From positions 5,907,563 through 5,971,562 of the forward strand of contig JAJEKV010000014.1 of NCBI GenBank assembly GCA_021234155.1: a DNA stretch of 64,000 nucleotides, given 5' to 3'. A program made the translations under genes and the position numbers. Shown one piece after another: positions 45,363-58,184 of the stretch. Origin of the DNA: Isoetes taiwanensis. Taxonomy: Eukaryota; Streptophyta; Lycopodiopsida; Isoetales; Isoetaceae. The notes under the pieces were generated by a model. That model did not search any database. It was not told the origin of the DNA and was given only the letters and a program-made list of their open reading frames with translations. Numbering within the stretch: position 1 is the stretch's first letter; each line of letters begins with the position of its first letter.

Positions 45363-45930
45363 TGCATTCTCATGAAGACTTGCATCATGCATCCAAACCG
45401 CCGATAAGAAGAGGACTCTGCTTAACTTTGAGAATCGCGAAGAATGAAAGAGAATTGCCTCAATCCAGACAACCAGGCCAGGATGGAAAGAGAAGAAAGA
45501 AGAACGTCAAAAAAATGTCTATCCATGCTGGAGGAAGTACCTCCCTTGCATAGTTCAATAGAAAGAGAAAAGGGCACTGCTTAGACAAAGAAGAAACGCC
45601 GATTTGAGAAGTTGAAGAAGACTCCACCATAGCATGCTCTTCATTCCTTCCCCAGATAAAGTTACGGACAACAGTGACTATCACCTAAAATTTTGCCTGG
45701 AAAGCCAAATGGACAGAAGCCACATAAATATAGGAATTGCTTAAAACATGCTCTGCGCTAGTAGAGAAAGCTTAGCAGTATTCCACCAAAACAAATGCTT
45801 TCACAACCCGTCTATGATAATATCCCGACTCATGCAATAAAGTGGGATCCATACAGATTAAAAGTAAGTTTTGCAACGAACCACTATTAGATTTCTGCAT
45901 TATAGAACAAGAACTGGCTCATGATATTTT
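45363..45930. other. No gene recognised; direct repeat copy
   Basis: The stretch holds the second copy of the ~70 bp direct repeat (45555-45625; AGAAACGCCGATTTGAGAAG). The last ten bases, ATGATATTTT at 45921-45930, are the left target-site duplication of LINE copy 2. Confidence 0.4.
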
Positions 45931-46080
45931 ATAATTTGCATGGAAGGGTGGAGCAGAGAGGAGGCTCTCCCTTGCCAGTTACCCAACAAAATAATGGGGG
46001 GGTAGAGCAGAGAGGAGGCTCTCCCTCACCAAGTGCTGAACAAAACAATGGAAGGGTGGAACAGAGAGGAGGCTCCCCCT

Positions 46081-46987
46081 CATGGTGTTTTTTAGTGGCC
46101 CCGGCGGGCCAGTTGGCCACACATTCACATATTTCGTAAAATAGTCGGCCACGCTAGAGTAGGATGTATTCTCACCATGACCAAAGGGTGGTGGCCAGTT
46201 CAAAGCACCATTTCATTAAATTCGCTTCATAAGTGGCCAATTTGATGTTTGCCAAATCTTCAAACCCCTATGGCGTGGCCATTTCAAAATGTTATGTGCA
46301 CTAGCAACTTGTTGTGGTGGCCATTTAAACCATGGAATAATTTTATATTTCAAGGGCTATGGCCAAGCTCGTAGGGACATAATTTTGCCACTTGTAGGGG
46401 GCTGAAGTCTTTTTTAGTTTAGCAATAAAATTCTAAAAGCATTTCTAATAATATAGTGTTTTTTTTTTTTTTTGCTTTGGTTCCCTTTTTTTTTTTTTTA
46501 ATTTGCAATTTACATCTCAAATTTGTTCTTCATCATCCAGCTCGAATATGCACTTCATTGCCCCAACTCGAATCAAGGTTAGTTTCCATTTACCAAGTAC
46601 TTGCAATATGGCTTTGGGTGAGATCAATCCTACTAAATCCATTTGCGCTTTTGCCTACATGTTTAAAACATTCAAATGATCTTATAGTAATCTTAGTTAG
46701 AGAAGTGTAGCATGTATTTGTTTGTGACAACTGCATAGAGCATCATAGAAACTAGATATTTTCTTAGTGACGTGGCTATCATATTTACATTTTAGATGTA
46801 TGGATATGGCCAATTCAAATTCTTGGAAAAAAAAATAGTTTCATGGTTTCGCCATTTAAGTTACAACCTCTTGCTGTAACGATTCGGAAAAGGGCCAGGC
46901 CAAACTACGCTTAGCAAATTATCTAAGGTAAGTAGTGGCCAATATTTTACGCCCCGTCAAATATGTAAGGAGGTTAAAAAATACCCT
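46081..46987. mobile_element. 907 bp insertion in LINE copy 2, Mutator-like candidate
   Basis: GCTCCCCCT occurs exactly on both sides (46072-46080 and 46988-46996), and joining the flanks restores the ORF1 reading seen in copy 1 (GGCTCCCCCTTGCC). A 9 bp duplication is typical of Mutator-like elements. The ends are weakly inverted: GGTGTTTTTTAG near the left and the complement of GGTATTTTTTAA at the right. GTGGCCA-type motifs recur throughout. No coding region is seen, so the element would be non-autonomous. Confidence 0.6.
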
Positions 46988-47105
46988 GCTCCCCCTTGCC
47001 AATTTCCAGGATGAGGTGGGCTGACCTCCCTTCAGAACCATGCGAGATGGACATGGTTGAGGCTGGCTCTATTGGTATGGAGGTGGAACATAATATTTTG
47101 GCCAC

Positions 47106-50100
47106 ATGAACCTGTTGTCTTGGAATGTGAGGGGAGTGGCTTCTTCCCCAAGTAAAAGAAGCAGGTTGTCTCTTTACCTGTCTAAGTTTTCTACGATCTT
47201 TTGTTGCCTCCAAGAGCATAAGTGCCGCCGCGGTGATGTACATAAAGTAGCTAATGTATTTGGACGGGACTATAATGTCTTTGTCTCTGCTGCTGATGCA
47301 TCTAAGGCTGGTGTGCTTACTGCATGGAAGTCGTCTGTGGATGTCACTTTTACTCAAACAGATAGGTTCGGGCGGTGGATAATAATCAAATGGAAAGATA
47401 AGGGCCAAGAATGGGGTTTGATAAATGTATATGCTCATAATAGACCTCGTCAGCGTGGTGCTTTGTGGGCAACTCTGAGGAGTAAAGTTCTCCAGCTTGG
47501 GCAGAATGTTGCATGGTTGCTCGTTGGCGACTTCAATATGGTCGAGTTGGAAAGAGATAGAAGTGGTCGCGGCTCTGAAGTGGTGCAAGGATTCGAGCGA
47601 GAACAATGGCTACGCCTTTTACATGATGGTCAACTTATAGAGATTGATGATGATCTGTCCTTTACGTGGTGTAATGGTTGGACAGGAGCTGGCAGAGCTT
47701 ATGCAAGGCATGATAGAGGATACTTTAAAACTTGTGCAGCTGCTCGGCTAGCGGATTTTCGTCGCTCAAATCTTCTGGATAGCTCTGTGTCTGATCATAA
47801 TCCACAACTTCTAACTAATGATGTGGCTAATTGTCATCGACCTACCAGGACCTACTTTAAGCTTAATTGCAAGTACTTGGAGGATGATGAGTTCAAACTT
47901 GGCTGTAGTCGGGCTTGGTCTCGGGTCTTCTCACCTCGTAGGGGCATGTCTGGGGTTGTCACAGCGTTGTCTGTAGTGAAGTCATTTGCAAAAGAATATG
48001 GGAGAGTCAGAGCTGCTGAAGCTAGAGGACTATTGACTGCATTGTACCAGGAATTAGAAGTACTCCGCGCTCGTGGCCATACTAGTGGAGTCAGAGAAAA
48101 GGAGTTATTATCTCAGATCAAGGCTATGGAAACTGTAAAAGTTACTGAAGCCAAAGTGAAGGCAGAGTTGCAGTGGTTCAAGGACGGAGATAGATGTACC
48201 CGGTTCTTTTTTGCGGCTGCAAGAAGAAGGAAACTCGCCACTTCTATACATTCTTTGATGTTGCCAGATGGCGCTCTTATCTCCGATCCGGTGAATCTTA
48301 AGCAGTATCTTCATCATCACTTTTCTTCATTCTTTGCACGACACCTATTGCCCTTTCAGAAGGACATGCAATTGGCCGTATTGACTAAGGTACGTCGTAT
48401 TGTTTCTGAAGAGCAGAGGTTGCTTCTTGAGTCTAATATCGTGAAGAAGGACTTAAAAGCAATTGTGGCTCTCTTGAAAAGGGACAAATGCCCGGGTCTT
48501 GATGGCTTTCCTATTGAATTCTTTCAGAAGTGCTGGGACTGGTTGGAGGATGACATATATGATGCCTTTTGTGAGTTTCAGAGATTTAGGAGCCTTGATA
48601 AGATTTTGAATACAGGTTGTATCTCTCTCATTCCAAAGAGCAAGGAACCCAACTATTTCTGACTGGAGACCTATTACATTGCTTTCCTCTGTGTACAAGA
48701 TCTTTGCTAAGACATTGGCAGAAAGAGTCCGAGACATCTTGGCTGACGCTATCTCGTCAACACAATCTGGCTTTCTCCCTCGCCGTTGTATTCTCAACAA
48801 CGTGGCTGCTGCATATGAAGGAATATATTGGGCCCGGTTACAGGGTCATATAGCAGTGTATCTTAAGCTTGATTTTGCTAAAGCTTACGATAGTGTTGAT
48901 TGGGGTTTCTTGGAGAAGTGTCTTCTTGCACTTGGGTTTGGGGAGTCATTCACAAGGAATGTCATGAAGCTCCATACATCAGCCAGATCTACTGTCCTTT
49001 TCCAGGGCGAGCCATCGGATATTTTTGTAGTGGGTAGAGGAATTCGGCAAGGTTGTCCCTTAGCACCCTTGCTTTTCACAATTGTGGCAGAAGTATTATC
49101 CCAGCTCTTCTCTGTGGCTACCCAAGATAGCGTTATTCAAGGCCTCCCAATGGACGATGGTTCTCAAGAGGTATGTAACCAATATGCCGATGACACTTTT
49201 TTGTTCCTAATTGCCGAGGCTGAGAATCTTCGTAATGCTAAGCTATTATTAGACACATTCTCCTTAGCATCAGGAATTCTTGTAGGGTGGAAAAAATGTA
49301 CAGCTTTGTGGACGTTGGATAGTCCCATCCCTCCCTGTATTTTGGACTATCCATGGAAGATTCTTATTCATGGCAATACCACAAAGTTGCTTGGTATGCC
49401 AGTTGGAATTCACGTCTCTGCTTCAGATGCTTGGGATGAAACCATTAGTGGGTTGCAAAAGCACTTGTTTTGGTGGAATACAGCTAAACTGTCCATGCCC
49501 GATGGAATCATTGTGGCTAAATGTGTTTTTAGTAATACTCATGTCTACATGGCGTCTGCTCTATTAGCTCCGCAGTGTAAGATGGAGGAGATTGTGCGTA
49601 TCGTCAAAAATTTTATTTGGGGTGGAAATGAGTTAGGAGCGGTGGTCAAGGTAGCTTGGGCGAAATGCATTAGACCTAAGGCAGCTGGTGGTCTTGGTAT
49701 GTTGGATTTTCACCTCCAAAGTAAGATGATGATATCAAAGTTCATTTGGAGGATTTTCATTGGTAAGGATGATTCTCCTGGCCTGAGGTTGTTGGTGCAG
49801 TCGATTCAGCATTGTCTCCCATTTCATAAGGCCACCATTAAGCCCCTCCTTCCTTGGGCTTTGCTTTATCATATGCATCCGTATCCTAATGCTTCTCCCT
49901 TTCTAAAGGGGTTGCTTGCTGCTTGGGACACTGTCAGGTCTCTTTTCCATATTAATCCTGAGGCATGTCTTCAGTTGTCCACTCCATGCTGGTGGATTCC
50001 TTTGCAGGACACTCCAAAGAATGTGCCTCTAAGTGTGGTTGTTCATCCAAAGACACAACGGTGGGTGGTGGCACCGGTATCAAGACACTATTGCGACTTG

Positions 50101-50767
50101 GTATGAGTCCGGTCATCTCATGTCATGGAAAGCATTTAGAACAAAGTTCTTGTTGTACGTGATGGGACGAGTAACGGAATCATATTGCTTTGCATTGTTG
50201 CCACGGGATTACGGGTCCACGATTGAGGTAGTCGTATGGGGTTGCCATCAGGATATCCAGCCAGGGCAGTTTGTGTCTTCTGTGTATAAATTGCTTTTAC
50301 ATTCTGAAATTCTGCCTCCATCTAATAGGTTGCATCTTCAGGTCCCTCAGCCACAATGGAAAAGTGTTTGGATATGGGTATGGGATAAGCTGCTTCATCC
50401 CAAAGTAGTAGTTTTGTGGTAGCAAGTGATCCGTAGATGTCTCAGAGTCAACAGGTTAGTCCATATGGATAATCGGATTTCAGAGCTCTGTCCTTTATGC
50501 CAGCAAAGGGTTGAGAGTATTGAGCATTGTTTTTTCTTCTGTGAGCGGCTTCAGCAAGCGTGGTCTTGGTTGTTGACCCTATTTGGCATGTCTCGATCTA
50601 GCCAGCAAATTTTGCTTGCTATCTATCCTGATGCTTGGCCCAAACTACGGAAACGAGCTTTTCATCTCGCATGTGGCTGGCTTTTATGGTCAATCTGGAA
50701 GAGAAGGAGGTTGTTTATCTTTAAGGGTGATAATGATATGAGATTGTTCTTGATGGAAGCAAAATAA
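47106..50767 (+). pseudogene. LINE copy 2 ORF2 (APE endonuclease, reverse transcriptase, zinc-binding region)
   Basis: The start overlaps the ORF1 stop as ATGA. The endonuclease (residues ~1-235) has MNLLSWNVRG, CLQEHKC, WLLVGDFNMV and SDHNPQ. The reverse transcriptase has CPGLDGFPIEFF, SDWRPITLL, SGFLPRRCILNNVAAAYEG, KLDFAKAYDSVDWGFL, GIRQGCPLAPLLF and the catalytic YADDTFLF. The C-terminal region has HPKVVVLW, LCPLCQQRVESIEHCFFFC and SIWKRRRLFIFKG. Defects are few: a frameshift near 48650, another near 50090, and a TAG at 50420. The protein would nick the target and reverse-transcribe LINE RNA. It is the best-preserved LINE in the window but not active as read. Confidence 0.88.
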
Positions 50768-50948
50768 AATTGTTATGGCTTACAATTGTTCTTCTCTTGA
50801 TCAAGAGAAGAAAGTACTGATCTGGCATACTTACCTTCAGATTCATTATTTTGCATAGGCAGGTGGTTGTGCTCAGTTGGATCGGTTTGTCCACTGGGGT
50901 TATAATCCTATCTTTGCATTTTATGTTGCTCTGGTTTTTAGTTGGTGA

Positions 50949-51064
<116 letters not shown>

Positions 51065-51309
51065 TATTTTAACGTCACGCCACTAGGCAGCATCCAACTG
51101 GACATGTGACCACACACCACACTACATTGCTTGGTTGGGCCCTGCCCCCAACCACTTTACATTGCGTCTGTGGGTCGTCCTTCAAAAAAAAAAAATGATA
51201 TTTTCTCATAATATTTACAAACAACTTGAGAAAGTTCACAAAATTTATAGGGCGGGATGAGTAGAGGGGGCATAAGTTGAAGAGGAGGAGTGGCGAGGGT
51301 TTACGTTGA

Positions 51310-51417
51310 CGATGCGAATCGATCTACTCTATAGGATCGAGATTCTCAGGAGGAGGAGCATGCATGCATATTTTACATGCAGTTTTGGACCTCTGGTTTA
51401 GGTTTTTATAGCAGGAG
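51310..51417 (-). repeat. ~110 bp inverted repeat, right arm
   Basis: This is the reverse complement of 45253-45362 with a few mismatches. It ends at GCAGGAG, directly against the CACTACAAGAG sequence at 51418. Confidence 0.75.
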
Positions 51418-52140
51418 CACTACAAGAGAAGGGGTCCATTAGTGTCATTGGTTGTGCCAATTTTGGGGCTAAAATTGCAACTCCATTTTTTTTATAACTG
51501 ATGCTATTGATGACACAGCCAGGTGACATAAATATGGCATTTAGAACGTCATACATAATGTCAGCACCTTTGTCATCTATAACGTCAATGGCAACATCAC
51601 CTATAATGTCACATTTATCATCAGTGGCGATGTCAAATAAATATAGTGTCACTTATAATGCCACAATTAACCTCAGTGGTAGTGTCATATGTAAGGTCAC
51701 TGATAACACCACTCATAATGCTAAAAATTTGTCAGAAATTATGCCATATATAATGTCGGCTCTAATATCAACTTTAATGTCACTCATAAAGTCATAAACA
51801 ATGCCATCTATTTTCTTAAGATAAATGTCACTCATAAAGGCATAAATAATGCCATCTATTTTCTCAACTTCATTATCACCCGTAAAGGCATAAATAATGC
51901 CATCTATGTTTTCAATATCATTGTCATTTATATTGTCAACATGATTGCCAATATCAACGTCATTTATTGATGCCTTGTTACCACATATATAGTGGCACTA
52001 CTTATGTCACTAGGTCACCAATTAGATGAAGCTCAATGTCAGATATTGTGCCACTGCTATCATTAAATGTTAAATGTTTAAATGTCACTGTTTATGTCTT
52101 GCTTAAGGTCATATGTAATGTCATTTAGATGCGATTGTGC
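51418..52140 (+). mobile_element. CACTA-like terminus with TGTCAC subterminal repeats
   Basis: The segment opens with CACTACAAGAG, the typical start of En/Spm (CACTA) elements, followed by a long run of degenerate AATGTCAC/ATGCCA-type motifs every ~20-30 bases, as in CACTA subterminal regions. The same opening and motif style recur at 63648. A matching TAGTG end could be at 58071-58075, but the 3 bp flanks do not agree. No transposase was recognised. Confidence 0.5.
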
Positions 52141-52920
52141 ATCACCTAGAACAACCGTCCATTTAATTGATTTTAATACAAATAAAACAGTAACCTAAAT
52201 CTATCAACTTAATACTAAATAGATATTGAAAATTCTATAAAGAAAACCAACACATCAATCTGAAAACCATATATTTGGAAATCAAAAAGTATTATCAATA
52301 ACATTCATTTGAATATCTCACACTATCCATAAATCAATACATCAAAAGTAAAGGCAGTGATGTCGTTATATTTACGTAAGACTGTGCATGCTATATGTAG
52401 CATTATAACAGGGGGTTTTTTTTGTGATTTTATACGCTTTTTGGCATGGTTTTCATATGATTTCACGGGCGTATTCACGTGGACGTACTAAACGGTAATT
52501 CTAGAGTGCACCCATTTGTTAGCCATTGATTTTAAAGAAGAGGGAAAATCGTGTGGTTGTGGGGCTTTTATTGTTTGCATGTTTTTTTAGCTTAGGTTGT
52601 TTGCGATTAGGGTTCCGGATTTGGTTTGATACAGGGTTAATTGGTCTGATGGGTCTGATGCTTGCAAACCATGTTTTCCTTCAAAGTAAATTCTAGAGGC
52701 ATTCTTTCTTCACTTCTAAGAAGCTGCGCCGGTTGTAGGCGGCTAACTTAGCTAACCTAAGCTTTTTGTTGTGTTGAGTATTTTGTAATCTCGAATCCTT
52801 TCCAATGAATATGTAGCATTATAAATACAGTGTGCTCTGGCGGTGGTCGTGATAGTGTTTGTCTTTGCTGGGTTTGGGGGGTTTGGTGTATTGGAAATGG
52901 AAAAATATGAGCCGGGGAAG
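52141..52920. other. No recognised feature
   Basis: The stretch is AT-rich with no open frame of note. It may be interior of the CACTA-like element. Confidence 0.3.
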
Positions 52921-53175
52921 AAGAAGTTACAAAAGGACCCTTTTTTCAGCCAGAGAGTCCCAAGACAGAGACTGCTTCGAGAATTCTCCAACGGATCATC
53001 GCCAAGATCATGGAAGAGAAAGCGCAAAACCTATCTGACTATGCGGATATGCAAAAGGCTACCAATTTCTTCGGCTGATTTGAAGCTTGAGACAATTTTG
53101 TGAGCGAGGTAACCATTTTATCGCGGGTGAATCATCGCAACCTTGTCAAATTGCTTTTTGTTTGTTGTCTTTGAA
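52921..53175 (+). pseudogene. Receptor-like kinase relic (wall-associated-kinase-like)
   Basis: One frame reads PKTETASRILQRIIAKIMEE, then KAQNLSDYADMQKATNFF. After a stop, FVSEVTILSRVNHRNLVKLL follows. F/Y-x-x-LQKATNNF and SEV-LS-V-HRNLVKLLG are hallmark phrases of plant receptor-like kinases around the juxtamembrane region and the alpha-C helix; SEVTILSRVNHRNLVKLL is closest to WAK-type kinases. The glycine loop and the catalytic lysine between them are missing, and stops follow at once. It is a small dead fragment. Confidence 0.55.
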
Positions 53176-55010
53176 AGAGAGTGTTGTAGTAGCCTTGTGA
53201 TGCAAGTGGATTGGCGAAAGGCATAATCGGCCGCGTGCTCTATGCCAGGATGTGCCTAGATATCAAGTCGATTGACATTTCGCTATTGCTTTTAGGATCA
53301 TGCCACTCATAAGTTTATTCTGAGGTTCTAGAGCTTGTCAATGATATTCCTTTGGCATCTAGGAAATATGAGTTTGCAAGATCATTAGCAGATAAAATCA
53401 TTCATGACAATGCCCAATATGGAGGTCTGGTCTAGTTGAAGTGAACAAGCTTGCCTTGGAAGGGTGTTCTGCAAGGACTATATTTTGTTGGAGAACTCTT
53501 TAGAAGGATGGCAAAGACAACAAAGAGGTAGATGCTTGAGGATGGTTCCGGCGGATTAAGGGGTCTTTTAGTTATCCATCTTTCTCCATGTTCCTTTTGC
53601 CAATCATTGCTTGCATGCGAAATGCCATCTCTAATGTTATTCCTCACCTCGCACCCGGTTAGTCGTCTGCTTTGTTCGGAGAGTAGAAGATGGTGAAACA
53701 AATGAAAAAGTTAGCCCAAAGAAATTTTGCTATGGTTGGCACAAAAGTTGCATGAGAACTTCGTGGATTTGATGTTGCTATTCTACATTGGAGTTCAGCC
53801 GGTTCTTTGGCTAACCTTTCAGTTTATGCAAATCAGCGTGTGCAGTATGCTTGTCAAGCTTTACGGTTAGTTTTTCCTTTTCACTTTTTGTGAGCTTGTA
53901 GTCTTATGTTTTGCCACTTTCGTCTTTGGTGCTCGTGAGTAGCTCATAGAATTACCCTATCTTCTATTCCCTTGATTGAGATGGTGTTTTATCTTATTAT
54001 GAGTAACATGTTTGAATACCTGCAACACATCTGTTAAAGTTAATAAAAAGCTCCTTAGAAAAACTTTCGAAGAGCGTATTTTGTCCATGCAATCCGGTCA
54101 TCATCCCCTGTAACTGCAAAAATAACCTTCATGCAGCCTAAATAACTTGCATGCATTGCTCCATTAGCTCGGCATCATGCACCTAAATAACTTGCATGCA
54201 TTCTTTGCGCATTAGTCGCCGAAGTTATTAGTTGTTTACGCAATGTGTGCACACTAAAATCTTAAGGCCTAAAATCTTTTTTTTTTCCTTGTTTTGCCCA
54301 TAGAATATTATGTCTTTCATCAACGTTACCGGTGCCTCCGGCCCAATCCATTGATGGCAACTAACACTGCCACCCTCTGCTGTGAGGCCTTAATGCTAGG
54401 ACTATTTAGGTTCTTGTTTGAAACATATCTATTGTGCAAGCCTGTTATCTATTATGTTATTTGATTCATGGTTATTTTATTACCATTTAATATATATGTT
54501 GTTTCACATTCTATCTGATTCTATCTGATGTATTATTACAGCATTTACCCACTAAACAACTGCAGGCGCTCCAACTTGGATATTTACAGGAAGCAAAAAG
54601 AAATGATCAACACAATGAAATTGATATTTTATATCACAAGGATTTGCATGTGGGTTGAAATCCCCCAAAAATATCGAATATATCATATATTTTACATTTT
54701 ACAGTATACAATGCTAGGACAAACACTAGCCAACATGGAGCACATATGCATGGAGATTAGAAAGTGAAGGTCACGTATTTGCACGTTGGAAAGGCACTGC
54801 ATTATTATTGTCATACACTCATAGCTCAAAGTTAAATATCTTTATATCTGGATAAATTGCATGTTCCTCTTGAAACTAATCCATGTTCTAGCATGAACCA
54901 TGCCCTCTTATACATGTGTTCAACTAGAATATCCAAGCTTCTTAGTAATTAATATATAGGTCTTTAAAGTTCTCCTATGTTTTCTTTTGTTAGGGCCCGA
55001 AGGGCCCAAA
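53176..55010. other. Coding-like scraps, no gene recognised
   Basis: Near 53320-53430 a frame reads EVLELVNDIPLASRKYEFAR, then SLADKIIHDNAQYGG. Near 53720-53880 another contains ELRGFDVAILHWSSAGSLAN. Both look like decayed protein-coding sequence of unknown family, broken by stops. Short repeats of AAATAACTTGCATGCATT occur at 54130-54210. Confidence 0.3.
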
Positions 55011-55492
55011 ATTTTTTTTAGTATAACAACCAACACATAACTACCATTAACGTTAATTAACACAAACCATTGGGTCCAACACATTTAAATTAAAATCCCC
55101 CTTAAACCCCCTTTGGTTTGGGTGCATATTCACTGGGGTGACGTAGGGGCAAATGAGAGCCCTTATAATTATGTTTTACACGTACAAAATCAACACCATA
55201 TAGTATATTGTCTGAAATCTTATAGTATTTTACAAAACTTGTTATACAGTATAACAAATTCTGTACATCCATACCCCACAAACGAGGAACTTTGTGTACG
55301 GTGTAGATTAAGGAATAAGGGGTGAATATGCCTATCCAACAGCTCTCGTTGCCCGGAGTCACCCCCCGTGTGAATATGCACCCAAACCAAAGGGGGTTTA
55401 AGGGGGATTTTAATTTAAATGTGTTGGACCCAATGGTTTGTGTTAATTAACGTTAATGGTAGTTATGTGTTGGTTGTTATACTAAAAAAAAT
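55011..55492. mobile_element. 482 bp foldback/MITE element with 123 bp inverted arms
   Basis: The left arm (55011-55133) and right arm (55370-55492) are reverse complements with virtually no mismatch over 123 bp, from ATTTTTTTTAGTATAACAAC to GCATATTCAC. The 236 bp centre has weaker inverted matches next to the arms (GGGGTGAC, GAGAGC). The element has no coding capacity. A clear target-site duplication was not found. GGGCCCGAAGGGCCC-like sequence precedes the left arm. Confidence 0.85.
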
Positions 55493-55800
55493 GAAGCATC
55501 GCATGAAGCATTGCAAATGAAGATCTCCTTGCATAATAAATTTCCTCAATGAAATCAACAGCTGCATAAGCTATATCATATAAGCAGATACTGAAAAATA
55601 GAACAGGAAGTCCATGAAATAAGAATCCATCAGGCCTTCATCTTATGGAGTTGTACACTCAGACCAGTTCTTGCTTGTTATATTTAAATTTGCCAAGTTC
55701 TAATAATTTTTCTGTCTGCATATCCAATTCGTACATCTAATCAATTCATCCTTGCACCTGCATTTTTTTAGACCTGAGGAATATGAATGCTATTTCTTAC

Positions 55801-56039
55801 CTGAGTTACCTGGGAAAGCAAGAGGGTTGCAGCTGTCAAATCCATTTCAAGAAGACTAGAGCAAACCTAGAACCAAAAACATGAAATCCAGCCTGTAAAG
55901 TAGTTAGATATACTTTAGTTGTTAAAATTTGATTAACCTGGATGGGATCCTCATTTTTCGGATCTTGTTCATTTGTTGCATTCTGTTCCTTTGCAATAGG
56001 CGAATCAGCAATGTTGGTACTGTCATTGTTTGATGTGGC
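55801..56039 (-). CDS. Two exon-like segments of an unrecognised gene
   Basis: On the minus strand, 56039-55938 (34 codons, Asn/Asp/Glu-rich, ending KNEDPIQ) is bounded by AG and GT. 55866-55801 (22 codons, VCSSLLEMDLTAATLLLSQ then VTQ) is bounded by TTCTAG and CAG-GTAAGA. Both are phase 0 and join in frame. The pattern argues for genuine exons, but no start, stop or domain is seen and the family is unknown. A pseudogene fragment is possible. Confidence 0.35.
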
Positions 56040-57639
56040 CTAAGGCAGACCACTATTGCCATAAACTTTTTGATGCCAGTGCTTGGTTTGGTGAAGCCAG
56101 GAGTTGAAGTAGAGCTCGATGATACAACCAGATTGTGTCTATTTACAACTTTTCTAAAAAAGGTTTGCTGGATTGCCTTATGGGCGCATTTTCCATTCTG
56201 CATAGTGCAAGCAAGTCTACTTCTATATCAAACGAAAGGGTCTATAATCCTAAACTTGCATTTACAGCAAAACTTTGCATGAAAGCTGGAATCGTAGCCG
56301 CTATGCCATCTCATCTTGCAATAGGTCGGATTTGGCAGAAATCGTACCTTTTTATGCCATCACATCTTGCAATAGGCCGGACTTCTAAGGACATCTCCAC
56401 CATAGAAGATTAAAAATGAAAAATGAAGGTCGTATCTGCCATATCTGGAACTGCTAGCAATGCCTACGTTTCAGTTCTGGTAGGATTTAGAAATTCCAAC
56501 CCTAACCCTAAATTGTTTTGAAATTTTTCCACGACCTGTAGGTCCAATATCTCAGATTTATGTGGTTGACCTGGATTAGAGACTGATTTATTAGGACAAA
56601 ACACATTGATTTACAAGTTCTCTAGATATAATGTATCACCAATGCTTTAGAAACTTTAATCTATTACCTTCTTCATAAGAGTTTTTGACCTACAACAAGG
56701 TTGAAAGGAAAATTCCTTTTGCAAATAAATTAAGCACCCATATTACCATAGGTCCATAGTGGCTCAAATTTAAACAATCTGTATATTGTTTGAGCATAGC
56801 TAGGGAGTCCCTTTGCACTTGACAGAGATTTATGGTTTTGGGTGCAAAGCATGCATGGTCAAACACATGCATTTGAATAGCTTACTCTGCGAAAAAAAAA
56901 TCCATTTCCTACTTGCTTCCTTCCTTTGAGAAGTAAGGCAAACATATCTACAAGCATATCTGCATAATATACCCCATAAAGCAATTTTTTGCCCTGGATA
57001 GACCAAGTATTAGCCAAATGTGTGCCTAGTGTGTTGAACTAACAACTCCCAATTCATAAGTTAAGGCTAGAAGAACAAAGCCAATAAAAACTAGTTCAAG
57101 GTTCGTTCCACTTGCCCTAAGCCATGGCATTTAATTCAGAAAGACCCTTTTCCTAGTGTTATGTGCCCACCTGAAATCCCACTAATCACTATAGTGTCAT
57201 GGATTTATAACTATGCCTTTATAAATTGGCGCATTTATAAATTAAGGCCAGCATCGTAGTATGACCACATAAACTTCCTCCATGAAGTGCACAAATAGAC
57301 GTTTGACGTGGTGGTATGTATGCCATTCAAGAAATGCAAAGGGATTTTATTCCATGTCGAGTGCCTGCATAACCAATGGTTCCAGATACTCCATATGCCA
57401 AATATTTGTCACAAATAGCAAATAAGGTTCAAATCAAAGAGTTAGCATTAGAACGGTCTGGGTAGCCTATTGTTGGGCAAGCATGACTGGCACCCTTCCC
57501 CAAGCCAAACAAGGCCAGGACTTTGCATCGCCACCTCACCAGAGGGAAGAGTCCCGCCCCGAGGAGACAGACCCCAAAAAAGTTCCTGAGGCAGCGCTTT
57601 CCCGGGGGGCCGTACGCTAATGACCACCCAAACATTGAC
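56040..57639. other. No recognised gene
   Basis: The phrase ATGCCATCWCATCTTGCAATAGG occurs twice near 56302-56385. A short GC-rich island at 57470-57625 stands out from the AT-rich surroundings and could be the end of a transposon. No protein family was recognised. Confidence 0.35.
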
Positions 57640-58075
57640 AAAGCGTGTGACATTAAAGGTGCTATTATATTTGATGCTAATAACACCACCTATAATGTCA
57701 TCAGTGGGTCTTGACACTAACACTGATGTTATATGTGTAGCAACTACTTACACTATATTTGATGCTAATGACAACACTTATAACGTCACTGATAGACAAT
57801 GACACTGAGACTGATGTTATATGTGTGACAACTACCGACACTATACATGATGCTAAAAACACCACCTAGAACGTCTCCAGTGGGCATTGACACTAACATT
57901 GATGCTATATGTGCAACAACTGATGACGCTATATTTGATGCTAATAGAAACATCTATAGCGTCATAACTAAGTTACTGACATTGTTGGCGATATAAAGAG
58001 TGAGGCTATAGGTGACACAAATTGTGGCATCTGTAGCATCACTTCTGTAAAAATGTCACTAGTAATGTCATAGTG
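57640..58075. repeat. TGTCAC/GACACT-type degenerate repeats
   Basis: Motifs such as CACTATATTTGATGCTAAT, CACCTATAATGTCA and GACACTAACA-TGATG recur, resembling the subterminal zone at 51418-52140. It ends in ATAGTG at about 58070-58075, a possible CACTA right end. Confidence 0.45.
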
Positions 58076-58184
58076 TACACTTTTCAATATTGTGGTGACG
58101 TTTTGGTGATCTGTAGTTTCCAGGTTCCTGCCTGCTCCCCCCCTGTGCAGATCTTATTTCTTATCAATCCTGTTGCCTGTCATC

